NCBI RefSeq assembly: GCF_028640845.1
Contig: NC_080544.1
Coordinates: 56,395,211 to 56,459,210, forward strand
Reading direction: 5' to 3'
From: Ahaetulla prasina
Taxonomy: Eukaryota; Chordata; Lepidosauria; Squamata; Colubridae
Length of the DNA: 64,000 nt
Below are positions 47,162 through 59,843 of the stretch, in pieces. How positions within the stretch are numbered: the first letter of the stretch is position 1; each line of letters starts with the position of its first letter. The notes beneath the pieces are model-generated. The model worked only from the letters and a program-made list of their open reading frames with translations. It was not told the origin of the DNA and made no database searches. The position numbers and the translations under genes were made by a program.

Positions 47162-48215
47162 GTAAGAGCTTAGTGGGGCCTTACGTCATTTATTAGCTTA
47201 GTGATTCTATCAATTCAGTTTTCTGATTCAAGTAGAGTTCTATTATTCTGTCCCCTTGATTGGCGTTATTGGAAAGAAAAAAACAAAAGAGAAAGATTTA
47301 AAAATTCTTTTTTTAGTTATTAGGGAAACAAAAAGTTATTCTGATATCCCCCCCTCCGCCAACATCACAAAATCTACAAAAATAAACTATTCAAAAATGT
47401 AATCAAGCTATGTCTTCTCAATGTGTGAACGTGTGTGTACAATCTTTTGAATATTCATAACCATATGGCTGTGGATGGATATTTAACATGAGAGTCATGT
47501 AGTTTATCCATTGAAAGAAAAAAGGCTCATTTTTCATACTTTAGACTTATCTACACATTTCTAAAAACAAAAGAACCACTTAATCTTAATTACATCCCTT
47601 AATTTCCTCTTGCTTTGTTCACAACCAAAGATGTAGTCTACAGGGAGATATGCACTTCTGGATCTACATTTGAAGAAGTGGAATTTTTGGAATGTTTTAT
47701 TGTAGTTGAAAACCAATATTTGATGACATGTAAGAAGCATTGTCTACCTATCAGTCTTTATCGTATTCACAAATAGGATGGAGGGATGCCTAGCAAGTGA
47801 GGATTTACAAAGGCATATTTTGCCTAAAGCAGAAATAAACATTTTGCTGCAGCATTTTCACAGACAACCACACAAAGGATATTAGGAACAAGTATTTCTT
47901 GAAATGAGGAAGAACGCCAGCAGGATTGCACAAATGGATTTATTAGAAAAGGTTACCGAATTAGTAGAGAACGAGTGAACTAGTTGAAAGAGCAGGGATC
48001 AGCTTGATTAATCAAAGATGCAATACTGAGCAGAAATGGTACAGATTCAGATTAAGTGGCTTTAAAAGCTCTATTGATTACAGCTAGGCAACTTAGCAAA
48101 GGAAATCTGTTGTCACTTGTTTCTTTTTAGATGTACTTTATGGATGCCCAAGGCCAAATGAAGGTAGTGCTTATTTATTGCTTTTTCTTAAGTTCGATAG
48201 AAATGGGGAGAAAGT
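47162..48215. other. No recognisable feature
   Basis: AT-rich; no gene or repeat recognised. Confidence 0.45.
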
Positions 48216-49567
48216 AGGTATTTTCCTACTAAAAGAAAAAGTAGACAAAGGGAATAACAAAATAACAGAGTTGGAATGGACCTTGGATGTCTTCCAATCC
48301 AACCCCCTGCTCAAGCAGGAAATCCTATACCATTTCAGACAAATGGTTGACCAATCTCTTCGTAAAAACCTCCAGTGTTGGAGCATCCACAGCTTCTGGA
48401 GACAAGCCATTCCACTGATTAATTTATTTATTTTATTTATTTATTATTCAAACTTATATACCGCCCTATCTCCCAAAGGACTCAGGGCGGTTTACAGGCA
48501 TGTAAAAACATCAATATACAAATTAAAATAATCATTAAAAAACTTATTCTAATGCCCAATTATTAAAAATAGAAATATAAATATTAAAATCAATTTAAAA
48601 CCCCTCTAAATTTAAAATCTAAGCCAGTCCTGCACAGATGAATAAATGTGTCTTGAGCTCGCGACGGAAGGTTCAAGATCCGTATATGCATAGTAATTGA
48701 AAAACCTACAAAACTAAAGATTGCCAACATTGATAAGGAAGCAAATGGTGCAGAAACAAATATATTTTTGACCAATAGGGAAAACTGCCTGAAATAAATT
48801 GGCTGACCAAAATACATGTCTACTCATGATTTAAATGACAGGGTGGAAATTCCATCTTTCAATTTCCATCATCAAAATAAGACTGGTATTAAAATGATTG
48901 ACTGATGGATTGGTTAGTAAATACGTAATTTACTGTGTTGTCATCAGTTAGGACAAATTATATATAAACTATTATGGTAACTAATGCACTTCTCTCAAAC
49001 ATTGCTTCAAGTTGATTATTTTTGAATATTTACTGTTTTATGATACCAATTTAAATGTTTGTGTTTGAAATAAATTTAGATTATTCAATAGATAGGGAGG
49101 TGGAATTGGGAACTTTATCATTTTGGATGATAATCCATCTTCAGTAATATGACTGTGCTGTTGAATTCTAATATTACTATCTTCCTTCCTGTGAAGGAAA
49201 TAAAAAATAATGATTGACCATAATAGAATATTGACTTCCTTCCTAAAAAAGTACATTCCATTTCAAATTGCCATAATTTAAATATATTCTCATGTCTTAT
49301 ATATCACAAATTATACCAAGATAAAATGCAGAAATTACAGCAGAAATAGATTATCAAATATGGGAATACCTCTGGCAAAATTTTGATTAAAAGGAGGTAA
49401 ATAATTATAGTAAGAACAAAAGTGTAGCTTTACACTTGGTAGAGTATGTACAAAACAGATTTTGTTCTTTAAAGGTCACTAAAAGATGTATTAATGTGAA
49501 GGGAAACACCCTAACCCTTTGCTGATTTATAGAAGGTGTTTGAGAAAACAAATAAGGTTAAACCTAT
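48216..49567. repeat. Large tandem duplication, unit 1 (1352 bp)
   Basis: The unit begins AGGTATTTTCCTACTAAAAG and is followed directly by a second copy starting with the same bases at 49568. It contains a reversed CR1 3' end (about 48255-48423), a reversed L2 3' end (about 48424-48685) and unique DNA. Compared with unit 2 it lacks 57 bp (after 48680) and 86 bp (near 49058). Both gaps look like deletions, because the 57 bp continue the L2 sequence. Confidence 0.93.
48255..48685 (-). mobile_element. CR1 3' end joined to L2 3' end (duplicated at 49607-50040)
   Basis: The CR1 part in reverse reads GAGTTGGAATGGACCTTGGA, TCCAACCCCCTGCTCAAGCA and CTCTTCGTAAAAACCTCCAG. It is cut at CCACTGATT, where a TTTA-rich L2 tail and the stem ACCGCCCTATCTCCCAAAGG...CAGGGCGG begin. 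The L2 probably inserted into, or beside, the CR1 before the whole block was duplicated. Confidence 0.85.
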
Positions 49568-51064
49568 AGGTATTTTCCTACTAAAAGAAAAAGTAGACAA
49601 AGGGAATAACAAAATAACAGAGTTGGAATGGACCTTGGATGTCTTCCAATCCAACCCCCTGCTCAAGCAGGAAATCCTATACCATTTCAGACAAATGGTT
49701 GACCAATCTCTTCGTAAAAACCTCCAGTGTTGGAGCATCCACAGCTTCTGGAGACAAGCCATTCCACTGATTAATTTATTTATTTTATTTATTTATTATT
49801 CAAACTTATATACCGCCCTATCTCCCAAAGGACTCAGGGCGGTTTACAGGCATGTAAAAACATCAATATACAAATTAAAATAATCATTAAAAAACTTATT
49901 CTAATGCCCAATTATTAAAAATAGAAATATAAATATTAAAATCAATTTAAAACCCCTCTAAATTTAAAATCTAAGCCAGTCCTGCACAGATGAATAAATG
50001 TGTCTTGAGCTCGCGACGGAAGGTTCGAAGATCCGGAAGTTGGACGGAGTCCTAAGTTTGTTTTGACAAACATTAGGACAATTATCTCTTAGTATATGCA
50101 TAGTAATTGAAAAACCTACAAAACTAAAGATTGCCAACATTGATAAGGAAGCAAATGGTGCAGAAACAAATATATTTTTGACCAATAGGGAAAACTGCCT
50201 GAAATAAATTGGCTGACCAAAATACATGTCTACTCATGATTTAAATGACAGGGTGGAAATTCCATCTTTCAATTTCCATCATCAAAATAAGACTGGTATT
50301 AAAATGATTGACTGATGGATTGGTTAGTAAATACGTAATTTACTGTGTTGTCATCAGTTAGGACAAATTATATATAAACTATTATGGTAACTAATGCACT
50401 TCTCTCAAACATTGCTTCAAGTTGATTATTTTTGAATATTTACTGTTTTATGATACCAATTTAAATGTTTCTTGACTACCCCTACTCAGTGTTATTTAGA
50501 ACAGTGATCATATAGCTATGAGTTATTATATTCGATGATTGGCAGAAGAATTAAATGTGTTTGAAATAAATTTAGATTATTCAATAGATAGGGAGGTGGA
50601 ATTGGGAACTTTATCATTTTGGATGATAATCCATCTTCAATAATATGACTGTGCTGTTGAATTCTAATATTACTATCTTCCTTCCTGTGAAGGAAATAAA
50701 AAATAATGATTGACCATAATAGAATATTGACTTCCTTCCTAAAAAAGTACATTCCATTTCAAATTGCCATAATTTAAATATATTCTCATGTCTTATATAT
50801 CACAAATTATACCAAGATAAAATGCAGAAATTACAGCAGAAATAGATTATCTAATATGGGAATACCTCTGGCAAAATTTTGATTAAAAGGAGGTAAATAA
50901 TTATAGTAAGAACAAAAGTATAGCTTTACACTTGGTAGAGTATGTACAAAACAGATTTTGTTCTTTAAAAGGTCACTAAAAGATGTATTAATGTGAAGGG
51001 AAACACCCTAACCCTTTGCTGATTTATAGAAGGTGTTTGAGAAAACAAATAAGGTTAAACCTAT
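49568..51064. repeat. Large tandem duplication, unit 2 (1497 bp)
   Basis: Apart from the two blocks missing from unit 1 and a couple of single-base indels, which together account for the 145-bp length difference, the copies differ by only a few substitutions. The unit ends at a third AGGTATTTT (51065-51073), where LINE sequence begins. Confidence 0.93.
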
Positions 51065-51066
51065 AG

Positions 51067-51630
51067 GTATTTTACGAGAAGAATTCTCCACTCCTCCGAA
51101 ACCAATAAAATACCTTATTCCACCAGACTTGATATCCTGGGTCTAGAAAACTTGGAACTTCGTCGCCTTTGACAGGATCTGGGTTTAGCATATAAAATCA
51201 TCTGTTGTAATGTCCTTCCTGTCAATGACTTTTTTAGTTTCAATAACAATATCACAAGAGCTACCAACAGATTTAAACTCAATGTCAACCGCTCCAGTTT
51301 AGATTGCAGAAAACACGATTTCTGTAACAGAATTGTATATGCTTGGAATGCATTACCTGACTCTGTGGTTTCTTCTCATAACCCCAAAGGCTTTACTCAA
51401 AAACTGTCCACGGTTGACCTCACCACTTTCCTAAGAGGACTCTAAGGGGCGTGCATAAGAGCACAAACATGCCTACCGTTCCTGTCCTATTGTTTCTTCC
51501 CCATGTATATATATGTTTATAGTACCTCGTTTCTCCTCATATATACGTTCATATATTATATAACCCTTTATGCAATGCTTGTATATATCGTTACAACAAA
51601 ATAAATAAATAAAATAAATAAATAAATAAA
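51067..51630 (+). mobile_element. Jockey-superfamily LINE, 3' end copy
   Basis: It encodes a broken C-terminus of the family seen at 38.9-40.3 kb (RRVLHSS-like start, then ENLELRRL, a stop, CNVLPVNDFFSFN, CRKHDFCNRI). The 3' untranslated region (CGTGCATAAGAGCACAAACA) follows, ending in TATCGTTACAACAAAATAAA and AAAT repeats. Its 5' end coincides with the end of the tandem duplication. Confidence 0.88.
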
Positions 51631-51867
51631 TGTTTGGCATGAATGTGGAGTTAAAGACTAGTTGTAAAATAGTTTATGATGGAAATAAAGCGTGGGTAAG
51701 AGTCAATGGAATACTTGATGTCATCCATTCAGTCATGGAACTTATTGCATAAACTTATTGCTTATTCTGAAAGTGAATTGCATAATGAGTATTTAACTGT
51801 GGGTGGGTGTATGTTTATGTATATATGTTTGTGTATTGATGTTTTGAAGTATACATACATACATACA

Positions 51868-53088
51868 TCAGAATAGAGCTGGACGGGACCTTGGGGTCTT
51901 CTAGTCCTCCTGTTCAAGCAGGAGTTCCTTTACCATTTCAGACAAGTGACTGTCCAGTCTCTTCTTAAAAACCTACAGTGATGACGCACCAATACCAACA
52001 GAAGGCAAGTTGTTCCACTGGTTAATTCTCCTCACTGTTAGGAAGTTTTTTCTCAATTCCAGGTTGCTTCTCTCCTTGATCAGTTTCCATCCATTGTTTC
52101 TTGTCCTGCCCTCTGATGCTTTGGAAAATAAATTGACCTTCTCTCTTTTTGGCAGCCTCTCAAATACTGGAATATTGCTATCATATCCCCCCCCCCCCGC
52201 CCAATCCTTCTTTTCTCTAGACTAGGCAAACCCAAATCATGCAAGCATTCTTCATATGTTTTAGTCTCCAGGCCTTTAATCATCTTAGTTGCTCTTCTCT
52301 GCACTTTTTCCAAAGTCTTTGAATCTGGATGCAATATTCTAGGTGTGGTCTTACTAACACTTTATAAAGCAGTACTAATACTTCATATGATTTTGATTCT
52401 ATGCCTCTGTTCTGACCTAGGCTTCCTTAGAAATTAAACAGCCCAAACTTAGTTCCAGCAACTATCTTTAATTCATATGGCTGTAAATTGCTTTCATTTA
52501 CAGTCCGCAAAGTTTGATAAACAGTCTTTCAGAGGAAGGTTATCAACACCCACCTATCTCATGTGGAATGCTGCCAAAGAGCTAATTTCCAGATGCAGGG
52601 CAAGGCCAAACCTGGCACAGAGTCACAAACAGAATTTTCAAATCTTGAATCGGTCAGATGAACTAATTGCTTCCTGCAAAAGCTCATGTCCCCATTCACT
52701 TCTCTTTTATGTCTTATGAGAGGAGCCAGTCAGCTCCAAGCCTTATTCCCAAGTCAACGCTGTTTCCTTGTTTCTGTCTCCTGGCAGCTCTCCATAGGCA
52801 CACACTGGGAACAGGCTCACACTGTTCTTCTGCCTCGCTGATGTCAGACTCCAGAGACTCCAGAAGCACCAAGGAACTACTAGATGGCCTTGCCCCTCTC
52901 TCTGCCTCTGACTCAGAGCCATCGTCCAAGCTTTCCCCAGACTCTAGGAATGGCCCATGTTTCTTCCCAACCACCTCAATATACGAATCTGCTGCCAGAT
53001 CTGCTGGCTGCTGGCGGGCCACAACAGCCTCTGTTTATATAACCAAGGATTGTATTAGTTTTTTTGGTTGCTGTCGCACACTGCTAAC
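51868..53088 (-). mobile_element. CR1 LINE 3' half, split by a solo LTR
   Basis: The minus strand of 52080-52334 encodes the CR1 C-terminal motif VQRRATKMIKGLETKTYEE and LGLPSLEKRR. The 3' end is near 51870 (GGACGGGACCTTGGGGTCTT in reverse). After the inserted LTR it continues at 53027-53088 (CTGTTTATATAACCAAGGAT, TGTTGCACACTGC-like). A poly-C run near 52190 breaks the frame. Confidence 0.87.
52408..53026 (-). mobile_element. Solo LTR (619 bp) inserted in CR1
   Basis: It starts TGTTCTGACCTAGG and ends GGCGGGCCACAACA, so it has TG...CA termini with short inverted ends. A perfect 5-bp duplication GCCTC (52403-52407, 53027-53031) flanks it, as for LTR integrases. No internal region is present: recombination between two LTRs would leave this. 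Minus orientation is likely, with AATTAAAG near the end and a TATA-like CATAAAAG. A reverse-strand open frame (52714-53022, acidic, rich in Ser/Glu) lies inside, probably in U3. Gypsy versus ERV origin is not resolved. Confidence 0.85.
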
Positions 53089-55108
53089 ATACATGCATAC
53101 ATCAGCATTCCTTAGTACATACATACATACATCGATGCACTGGATCAGAATGAACAGACTTTTTACATCATTTGCATAGCTTCCTCCTGTGTGGTGAGGA
53201 CATTGCATAAATTCTGCAAATTTCTGCAGTGTTCTAGTTAACAGACTGTTAAAATAAACATTCAGTATATGTGAAGAGTAATACATAGGATGGTACCATG
53301 TTGCACAGATTACACTTGGTTTTTTTTTTGGGGGGGGAATCAATGGCTGTCTCCAACTCAGTGCTTTATTTGAAAATATAGAAACCTATGCACATGAACA
53401 AAAGAAGGGATAATAATTCCATGGGGACTATGTAGGATAATAAGGAACAGTTTTGCATGTCTATCTTATGGTGAATCAGTATTCAAGATTGGCCACACTC
53501 ACTGTGATAGCCATTACGATGTTGTGTAATAGCCAAGTCATTGGAGTGCCCAAACAGAATCTCAAATGTTCCCAGCCACTCAAAAATGTTGCTTACCTTT
53601 GTTCCAAATTAAGCTAAAGTAGTTCAGAAGTATATCTGGAAATGTATCTTCTGTATCAAGTAACCATATTATTACTGATTTGAAGAATTCATAACTGCAT
53701 ATGCAGATAAGCGTTGACTTATTAAATGTGGTAGAGATATATTTAAGATTAGGAAAGTTATGAATGTTATATATGAGGAAGGACAAAATTCAGAACAGAT
53801 CAATGATCTGGAAAATGTGATTTAATTCATAAATTGTTCAAGAGAGTCATTTAGGAACAGTAGAGACAAATGTAGTCAAGCAAGCATATATTCAAGTAAG
53901 GGGAAATCATGATGATTATCAGGAAATGTGTTTTGAGAAAATTATGATCCTCTTGAGAAAACATTTAGAGAGTCCATTTGATACTAAATTTTCCAAAAAA
54001 ATTAAATGAATAACATTTACTGCAAATTAGGTATGTTGTAATTATTTACCAATATTTTACTGTAGAAACCTTGACTGTTTTTGACAGGCATGAAGGGCAA
54101 CAGGATGGAGATTTTTGTCCCCTGTATCAGTTTTAGATTCTAAATCCAGAGAACTGTAGGATAACTGGTACGATTTTCTGTCCCTTTCAAAAACAGCTTA
54201 TTGAATTGAAAGTCTAAAATGTAGTGTATGCTTGATTTGGGAATACAAATCCCAAAATACTTATCATGGCTACTCCAAAATCAGAGCCAAAGAAGGTGCA
54301 AGATTTCTTCCTATATACATACTTATGCCATGTTTTACAATTTGTACAGCTTTGTTCATTGAAGCTGTGCTCATTGTGTTTTAAGATAAGATAAACCAGA
54401 GTTTGCTACATGGGAATGTGTTCTGAGGCTGATAATTACAGCACAACTTCTTATTTTTTATCTCTGAACTTATACATGAAAGAAAACAATAGCTGCAACT
54501 AGAGAAAATAAGAGTAGGAAGGTTATGGCAGATAAAGTCTGGAGAAAAGTTATGAAACATGGAGGTGAACTAAGATAAGAAAGCTTTCAAGAAGGAAAAA
54601 TCTCAGGAGAAAATGGCTGTGTGCATACAGAGTCTTTTGCTTTTGGAAAAGTTGTGGACTTCCATAAACTGAAATATGGCACCTATTAGGGGAAAGTTGA
54701 TTGAGAACTTGCCTATAGAATCAACTGAAGTCTAAATTTTGGAAGAGAGGCCGAAAGAGCCATGAAAGGTCACTTGAAAGCTGATAGAAAGCATGAAACT
54801 TATTTTTTTTCTCAAATCCCTAAAGCACCCATACAAAAAACAAACAAACCTGCAGATGGAAAAAATATACTGGTTGAGTGAGATAGAATCAACGGTGACA
54901 AGAAAGAGCACCCAAGGATCATGAACTACATAAAATAAGACCAATATTGAGCTGAGGGAGGGGAAATGGGACCCAGGAACAGAATCAATTTACTCATCCC
55001 TTTGGAACTCATAGTCCAGAGATCTGATTTTGGAGATGCCTCTCAGTCTTCAGATTCTTGAGAACTACACCCTGCTAAGTCATAGACAACAAGTCAAAGG
55101 CTTTTATG
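53089..55108. other. No recognisable feature (short ACAT microsatellite)
   Basis: ACATACATAC repeats lie at about 53086-53142. The rest is AT-rich and unrecognised. Confidence 0.45.
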
Positions 55109-55116
55109 GTCTAAAG

Positions 55117-55245
55117 CAGGGATGTCAAACTCACGGCCTGCAGACCAGATGTGTCACATGCTGCCCCTGCCCAGTTTAGAGAAGGAGAAAAATGTCCTGA
55201 TATGTCATGTGACAACGCCATGATGACACAAGTTTGACACCCATG
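55117..55245. mobile_element. hAT-type MITE (129 bp)
   Basis: Left end CAGGGATGTCAAACTCACGG and right-end complement CATGGGTGTCAAACTTGTGT form TIRs. Flanking duplications GTCTAAAG (55109-55116) and GTCTACAG (55246-55253) match at 7 of 8 bases. It is the same family as the element at 56.3 kb. Confidence 0.88.
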
Positions 55246-55253
55246 GTCTACAG

Positions 55254-56263
55254 AGTTAAAGTACTCAGAACACTAATGTCAACAGAGAAAATCATATTCC
55301 TTTAAGGGCTATTGAATATGGTTGGGTTTGAATAGAAACCACAAACTTCTTTTTAAATTTTATGAAGCTTTGAGTAAAGAAAATCAGATGCCAAGGGGAC
55401 AAAATAGTTATACAATGTAGAAAGAACACTTTAATTCTGGAATAGCAATTTTCAGTTATTCTAAGGACGGGCAGTTGTAATAAAGAAGGCCTAAACTGTA
55501 AGTGGAATTTAAAGTTGACTTTGTAAAAAACATTCAAATGCCATTAGAATAAGATGCAAATGATAAAAGGTCTATATAGGATAGAAATAGTTGAGTAACC
55601 CAAAAAGAAACTACAAGTAAGCATAGTTACATAAGCATAAATAAAAATTTCCTTAAAAAAACTTTTAATATCATGTTATCTTTTCCCTTTCTCTTCCTTT
55701 TCCCAACTTATAATGTGGATATTTATAGTTTATACTAAACATTAAAAAAATAGTATGATACATTCGGATGCCAAAAACAAACTAGAGAAACATCAAGAGG
55801 TACTTAATAAAAGTAACAAATTATTATGGCTGATGTATTTGCAAATTGCAGAAGAATAAAAAGAAATATTCAAAGAAATAATCACACTTTTAAAAGAGCT
55901 ACAGAAAAAAATCAATAAAATTTACTTCATGGCATAATTTAAGAGAAAATTTATATAAAATGTTGTACATAATGATGACATAAGATGACATAAACCTGTC
56001 AATAATTACCAAGATAGATAACAAAAAGGGAAGATTTAATTTTAAATTCCTTGAAATAAACAAGCAATTTCTTCATCACCCACAAGCCTTCCAGGAAAGG
56101 GGTCTTACAAAGATACATACTCTTTATGTACTCAATATCTGTAATATTGGCCTTTTGAATGCCTATTTCAGTGTTGGGGTAGAATCATCATGGCAGATCC
56201 TGAGTCTTTTTCTGAATGCCACTTTTTCTGTACTCCTAATATATTCTAGCCTATTCAGGTTTA
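55254..56263. other. No recognisable feature
   Basis: AT-rich, nothing recognised. Confidence 0.45.
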
Positions 56264-56271
56264 CTATAATA

Positions 56272-56375
56272 CATGGGTGTCAAACTCACCATGTCACATT
56301 GCCATCGCAATGCTTTTTCCCTTTGCGGAGCTGGGGTGGGCGTGGCCTGCTCATGATGCCAGTTTGACACCCCTG
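56272..56375. mobile_element. hAT-type MITE (104 bp)
   Basis: Left end CATGGGTGTCAAACTCACC and right-end complement CAGGGGTGTCAAACTGGC. Flanks CTATAATA (56264-56271) and CTACATAG (56376-56383) match at 6 of 8 bases, a decayed TSD. The interior resembles CTGGGGTGGGCGTGGCC spacers of related elements. Confidence 0.82.
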
Positions 56376-56786
56376 CTACATAGTATGCATAAGTTGTTTT
56401 TACTCTTTGGCATTTTACTGCAAATTCTCTGTTCCTCTATCTATTCATTATTCTACCACCTCAGTTTTCCAGTTATGATTTTCATTTGTCCTCCTTCTCT
56501 GTCTTGCAAATGATCATCATGTAATCTCTGGCGTGGAGACATCATAATTTTTTCAGATTTCTTAATCTTTGCTCCTATCTTTCAGAATTAACTATTCAGC
56601 TACATCTCTTCCTTGTTCTCTCTTTTAAAAAATATTCTTTTAGAAATGGTGCTGTTTCCTATTTTTTATTGATTTCACATTTTTCACTAAGCGGATTTCA
56701 AACTGTGCTGATCCCTACTGGTTACCTAGCTGATTAGAACCAGGTTTACCAGAGACATAGCTAATCTAAAACATTTGTGCCAACTT

Positions 56787-57215
56787 TGTCCTTCCTGTTA
56801 AAGACTACTTCAGCTTTAACTGCAATAATACAAGAGCAGCCAATAGATTTAAACTTAATGTTAACCGCTTTAATCTAGATTGCAGAAAATATGACTTTTG
56901 TAACAGAATTATCAGTGCTTGGAACACTTTACCTGACTCTGTGGTCTCTTCCCATAGTCCTAAAAGCTTTAACCAAAAACTTTCTACTATTGACCTCACC
57001 CCATTCCTAAGAGGACCATAAGGGGTGTGCATAAGCGCACAAACGTGCCTACCGTTCCTGTCCTATTGTTTTTTTTTCTTCTTCTTCCTATATATAGATA
57101 TGCTTATACCTCCTAATATTTACTCATATATATGTTTATATACTATATAATCTTTTTGTATGATACTTACATATATTGTTGTGACAAAAATAAATAAATA
57201 AATAAATAAAAAATA
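56787..57215 (+). mobile_element. Jockey-superfamily LINE, 3' end copy
   Basis: It starts abruptly at TGTCCTTCCTGTTAAAGACT and runs through the ORF2 C-terminus (stop near 57018). The uninterrupted 3' untranslated region follows (GCATAAGCGCACAAACGTGC, CTACCGTTCCTGTCC) to TTGTTGTGACAAAAATAAAT repeats. Very similar to the 38.9-kb copy, it shows that copy's 3' end before the L2 insertion. Confidence 0.9.
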
Positions 57216-59693
57216 AAAACTTCCTCCTCGTTTGAGAAAGTTAAGACTGTTCTTAACATGCATGTTTCCTAAGCAAGTGATCCACCTCGTGCTTAACTGA
57301 CTATTCCATTAGCATGGCCAGAACAATGTAGTTGTGAACATGCCAGTCACTTTCCTGTTGGGAAACATAACATTTAAGGCTGAATAGCTCACATTTTAAG
57401 CCCCAAAATGGAATATGGTCACAATATAATCACCTCCAGCTGTTGGTTAAATGCAAGATTTAACATGGGTTTGCATGGTACAGAGAGAGGGGGAGTGATT
57501 TAGTTACTATGCTTTTGTTACTTTTAACTTTTTGAGATTCTTTGATTGACATCTTGCTTCATGGATTATTATGACCTCAGTATCTTTGTTGTTTTATTGT
57601 AGGAGGCCATGGATATAACCTTGGAGAAGGAATCTAGAAACTTTTAAGATAACAACATGTTCAAAAGAAGCCTTTATTAAGCATAGAGATACGAAAAAGG
57701 TTCATTCTAGATCTCCCTTAACTTTCTGGGCAATAAGAGAAAGGAAAAAACAAACAAACATGTAGACTTTCAAGGCTGAAGCCAGCCTATGACGTAGACT
57801 AGATAAGGAATCTAAACCCAGAGGAAGAACTATACTTTATTAAAATATGTTATATGCTGTAACAGAGTCTTGCAAATTTGCAAAATTGACCTATCTGCTC
57901 TACGTTGTCGGGGCCAATTCTATCATTACAGATGTACAAAAACTTTTTAATGTATATCCTGACATTGCTTGGCTAAGAAAGGAAGTGAAGTATTAAGAAG
58001 ATAAGAACATGAGCTGTGTTCTTCTGGATCAAATTCCTAAATTATCAAGTAGTTCGTTTTCACAATACCAGCCAACTGCATAAAGAGGTCTATTAGTTTC
58101 CCAGCATTTCTTCCCTTGATTTCTATCAAGATTGCAATTAAAAGATTCAGAAATATGTATTTGACAGTAAAGTTCAGATATTCCTCTCCTGAAATTACCA
58201 TTTGTGATTCTTCCAATTTAAAGGTTTTTAAAAAGTGTTTTAGCACATACAAGATATCTGTTTGCTTCTCCTTAAATTACTGAACTTTTCAATGTCTCAT
58301 ATGAAATTTGTTTAGAGTATTTTCAAACCCAAAGGCAAAATACTTTCCAGCAACATATGCACCAAACTCCGATAATATCTATATGACAAAGCAATTAATA
58401 GAAGGGTCTATCTCAGAGAGAAGAAAGGACAAATGGAATATGCTTTAAGAACAGTCCAATTTAATGTAGCAAATAGAAATGTTATTTACTCCAAATGCTG
58501 TGGAGCTTATTATAGAATAGAACTCTTATTCTTTTAGTTGAAAGAGGTAGTTCTTTTAATTGGTTCTACTTATTTATATTTATTAAGCTAATTTTAACAT
58601 AACATATTGAGTGGCAAGAGTTTTTTTGTCACTTAAACACCAACAAAATTAAGATATACTTTTTTAGAAAAAGACAATAACTCTTCTACAAAATCTTTTG
58701 ATTCATCAGACTTGCCAAATCTCTCTTTGCTATTAGATTAGTTAGCTTTTAATTCTGATTCAGCATGAAGCAGAATAAATAGTTTAATTGTAATTCAGCA
58801 TTTTAAATAAATTAATCTAACAGCATATGAAACGGTAAAATTGGCAGCTCTCAGTTATTTAACTTCTATAATTGTGAAAAAATGCTTCATTGTTTTTTTC
58901 TCATCATTGGAAAATAAATATACCATTGTACCTAACAGATCAATTTTTCTCCAAGCTACGAATTCTTTCTTGGGAGACATAATTAAATGACAGAAAGCTT
59001 GAAAGATCCTTATTGATGTCAACCAGTTTCCATCCTCTTCATGCAGTTATATATTCTGTGTAGTAAAAAATATTGTCATGATATTTATAAACAATTAATT
59101 TCCAAATAGTTCACATTATAGGCCACCCATAGAGGGGAAAAGTCAGACATAATGAAACCATTGAAAATTGGCAATTTCTATTCATATTTTCCATCTCTTA
59201 AATTACGTTGTTATAATCTTTTGCAGCTTTCTGTTACTCTTCCTCTTTTTCTTACTCCTAATAATATCTTTCATAGAAAATAAATGGTTATAAATATGCA
59301 ATAAATTAAATTGATAATAGTGTTTTTAAAGAATTGCCAGCCACATAAAAGTCCATGTATATTTTTATTATACGAAAGAATGCATTTGCTGAGAAATAAC
59401 TCAAGCAAAGAGATAATATATAGATCATAACCTGGTTAGTTGCATGCATTGTTATTAATAGCTTCCATGCACAGCAATAATAGAAGAAAAGGAATAGATG
59501 GGTGGGGAAATCTATCCAAATACCTATGGATGTTCTGATTGCTGAGCTACAACTCCAAGTAGCACCAACCATTCTGACAAGTGCTGAAGAGTATGGGGAA
59601 TTTAGCTGAGCAACATTGGAAGGATTCCCAAGACATGTATAAAACTTAAATGGAACGTTCAAAGAATCTAGAATCTATAAAGTTCAATTATTC
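57216..59693. other. No recognisable feature
   Basis: About 2.5 kb, AT-rich, with no recognised gene or repeat. Confidence 0.45.
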
Positions 59694-59701
59694 CTCCAAA
59701 C

Positions 59702-59835
59702 CTGGGGTCTCCACCTTGGTCCCTTTAAGACTTGTGGACTTCAACTCCCAGAGTCCCTCAGCCAGCAAAGCTTGCTGAGGAACTCTGGGAGTTGAAGTCC
59801 ACAAGTCTTAAAGGGACCAAAGTTGGAGACCCCTG
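59702..59835. mobile_element. Foldback hAT-type MITE, near-perfect palindrome
   Basis: A perfect 8-bp duplication CTCCAAAC flanks it (59694-59701, 59836-59843). The two 66-base arms (CTGGGGTCTCCACCTTGGTC..., CTTCAACTCCCAGAGTCCCT) are almost exact reverse complements, meeting near 59768. The whole 134 bp could fold into one hairpin. It is non-coding and moved in trans by a hAT transposase. Confidence 0.93.
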
Positions 59836-59843
59836 CTCCAAAC

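Noticed and set aside
46865..47165. Short open frames on both strands
   Set aside because: They lie in a GC-rich hAT MITE with clear TIRs and TSD.
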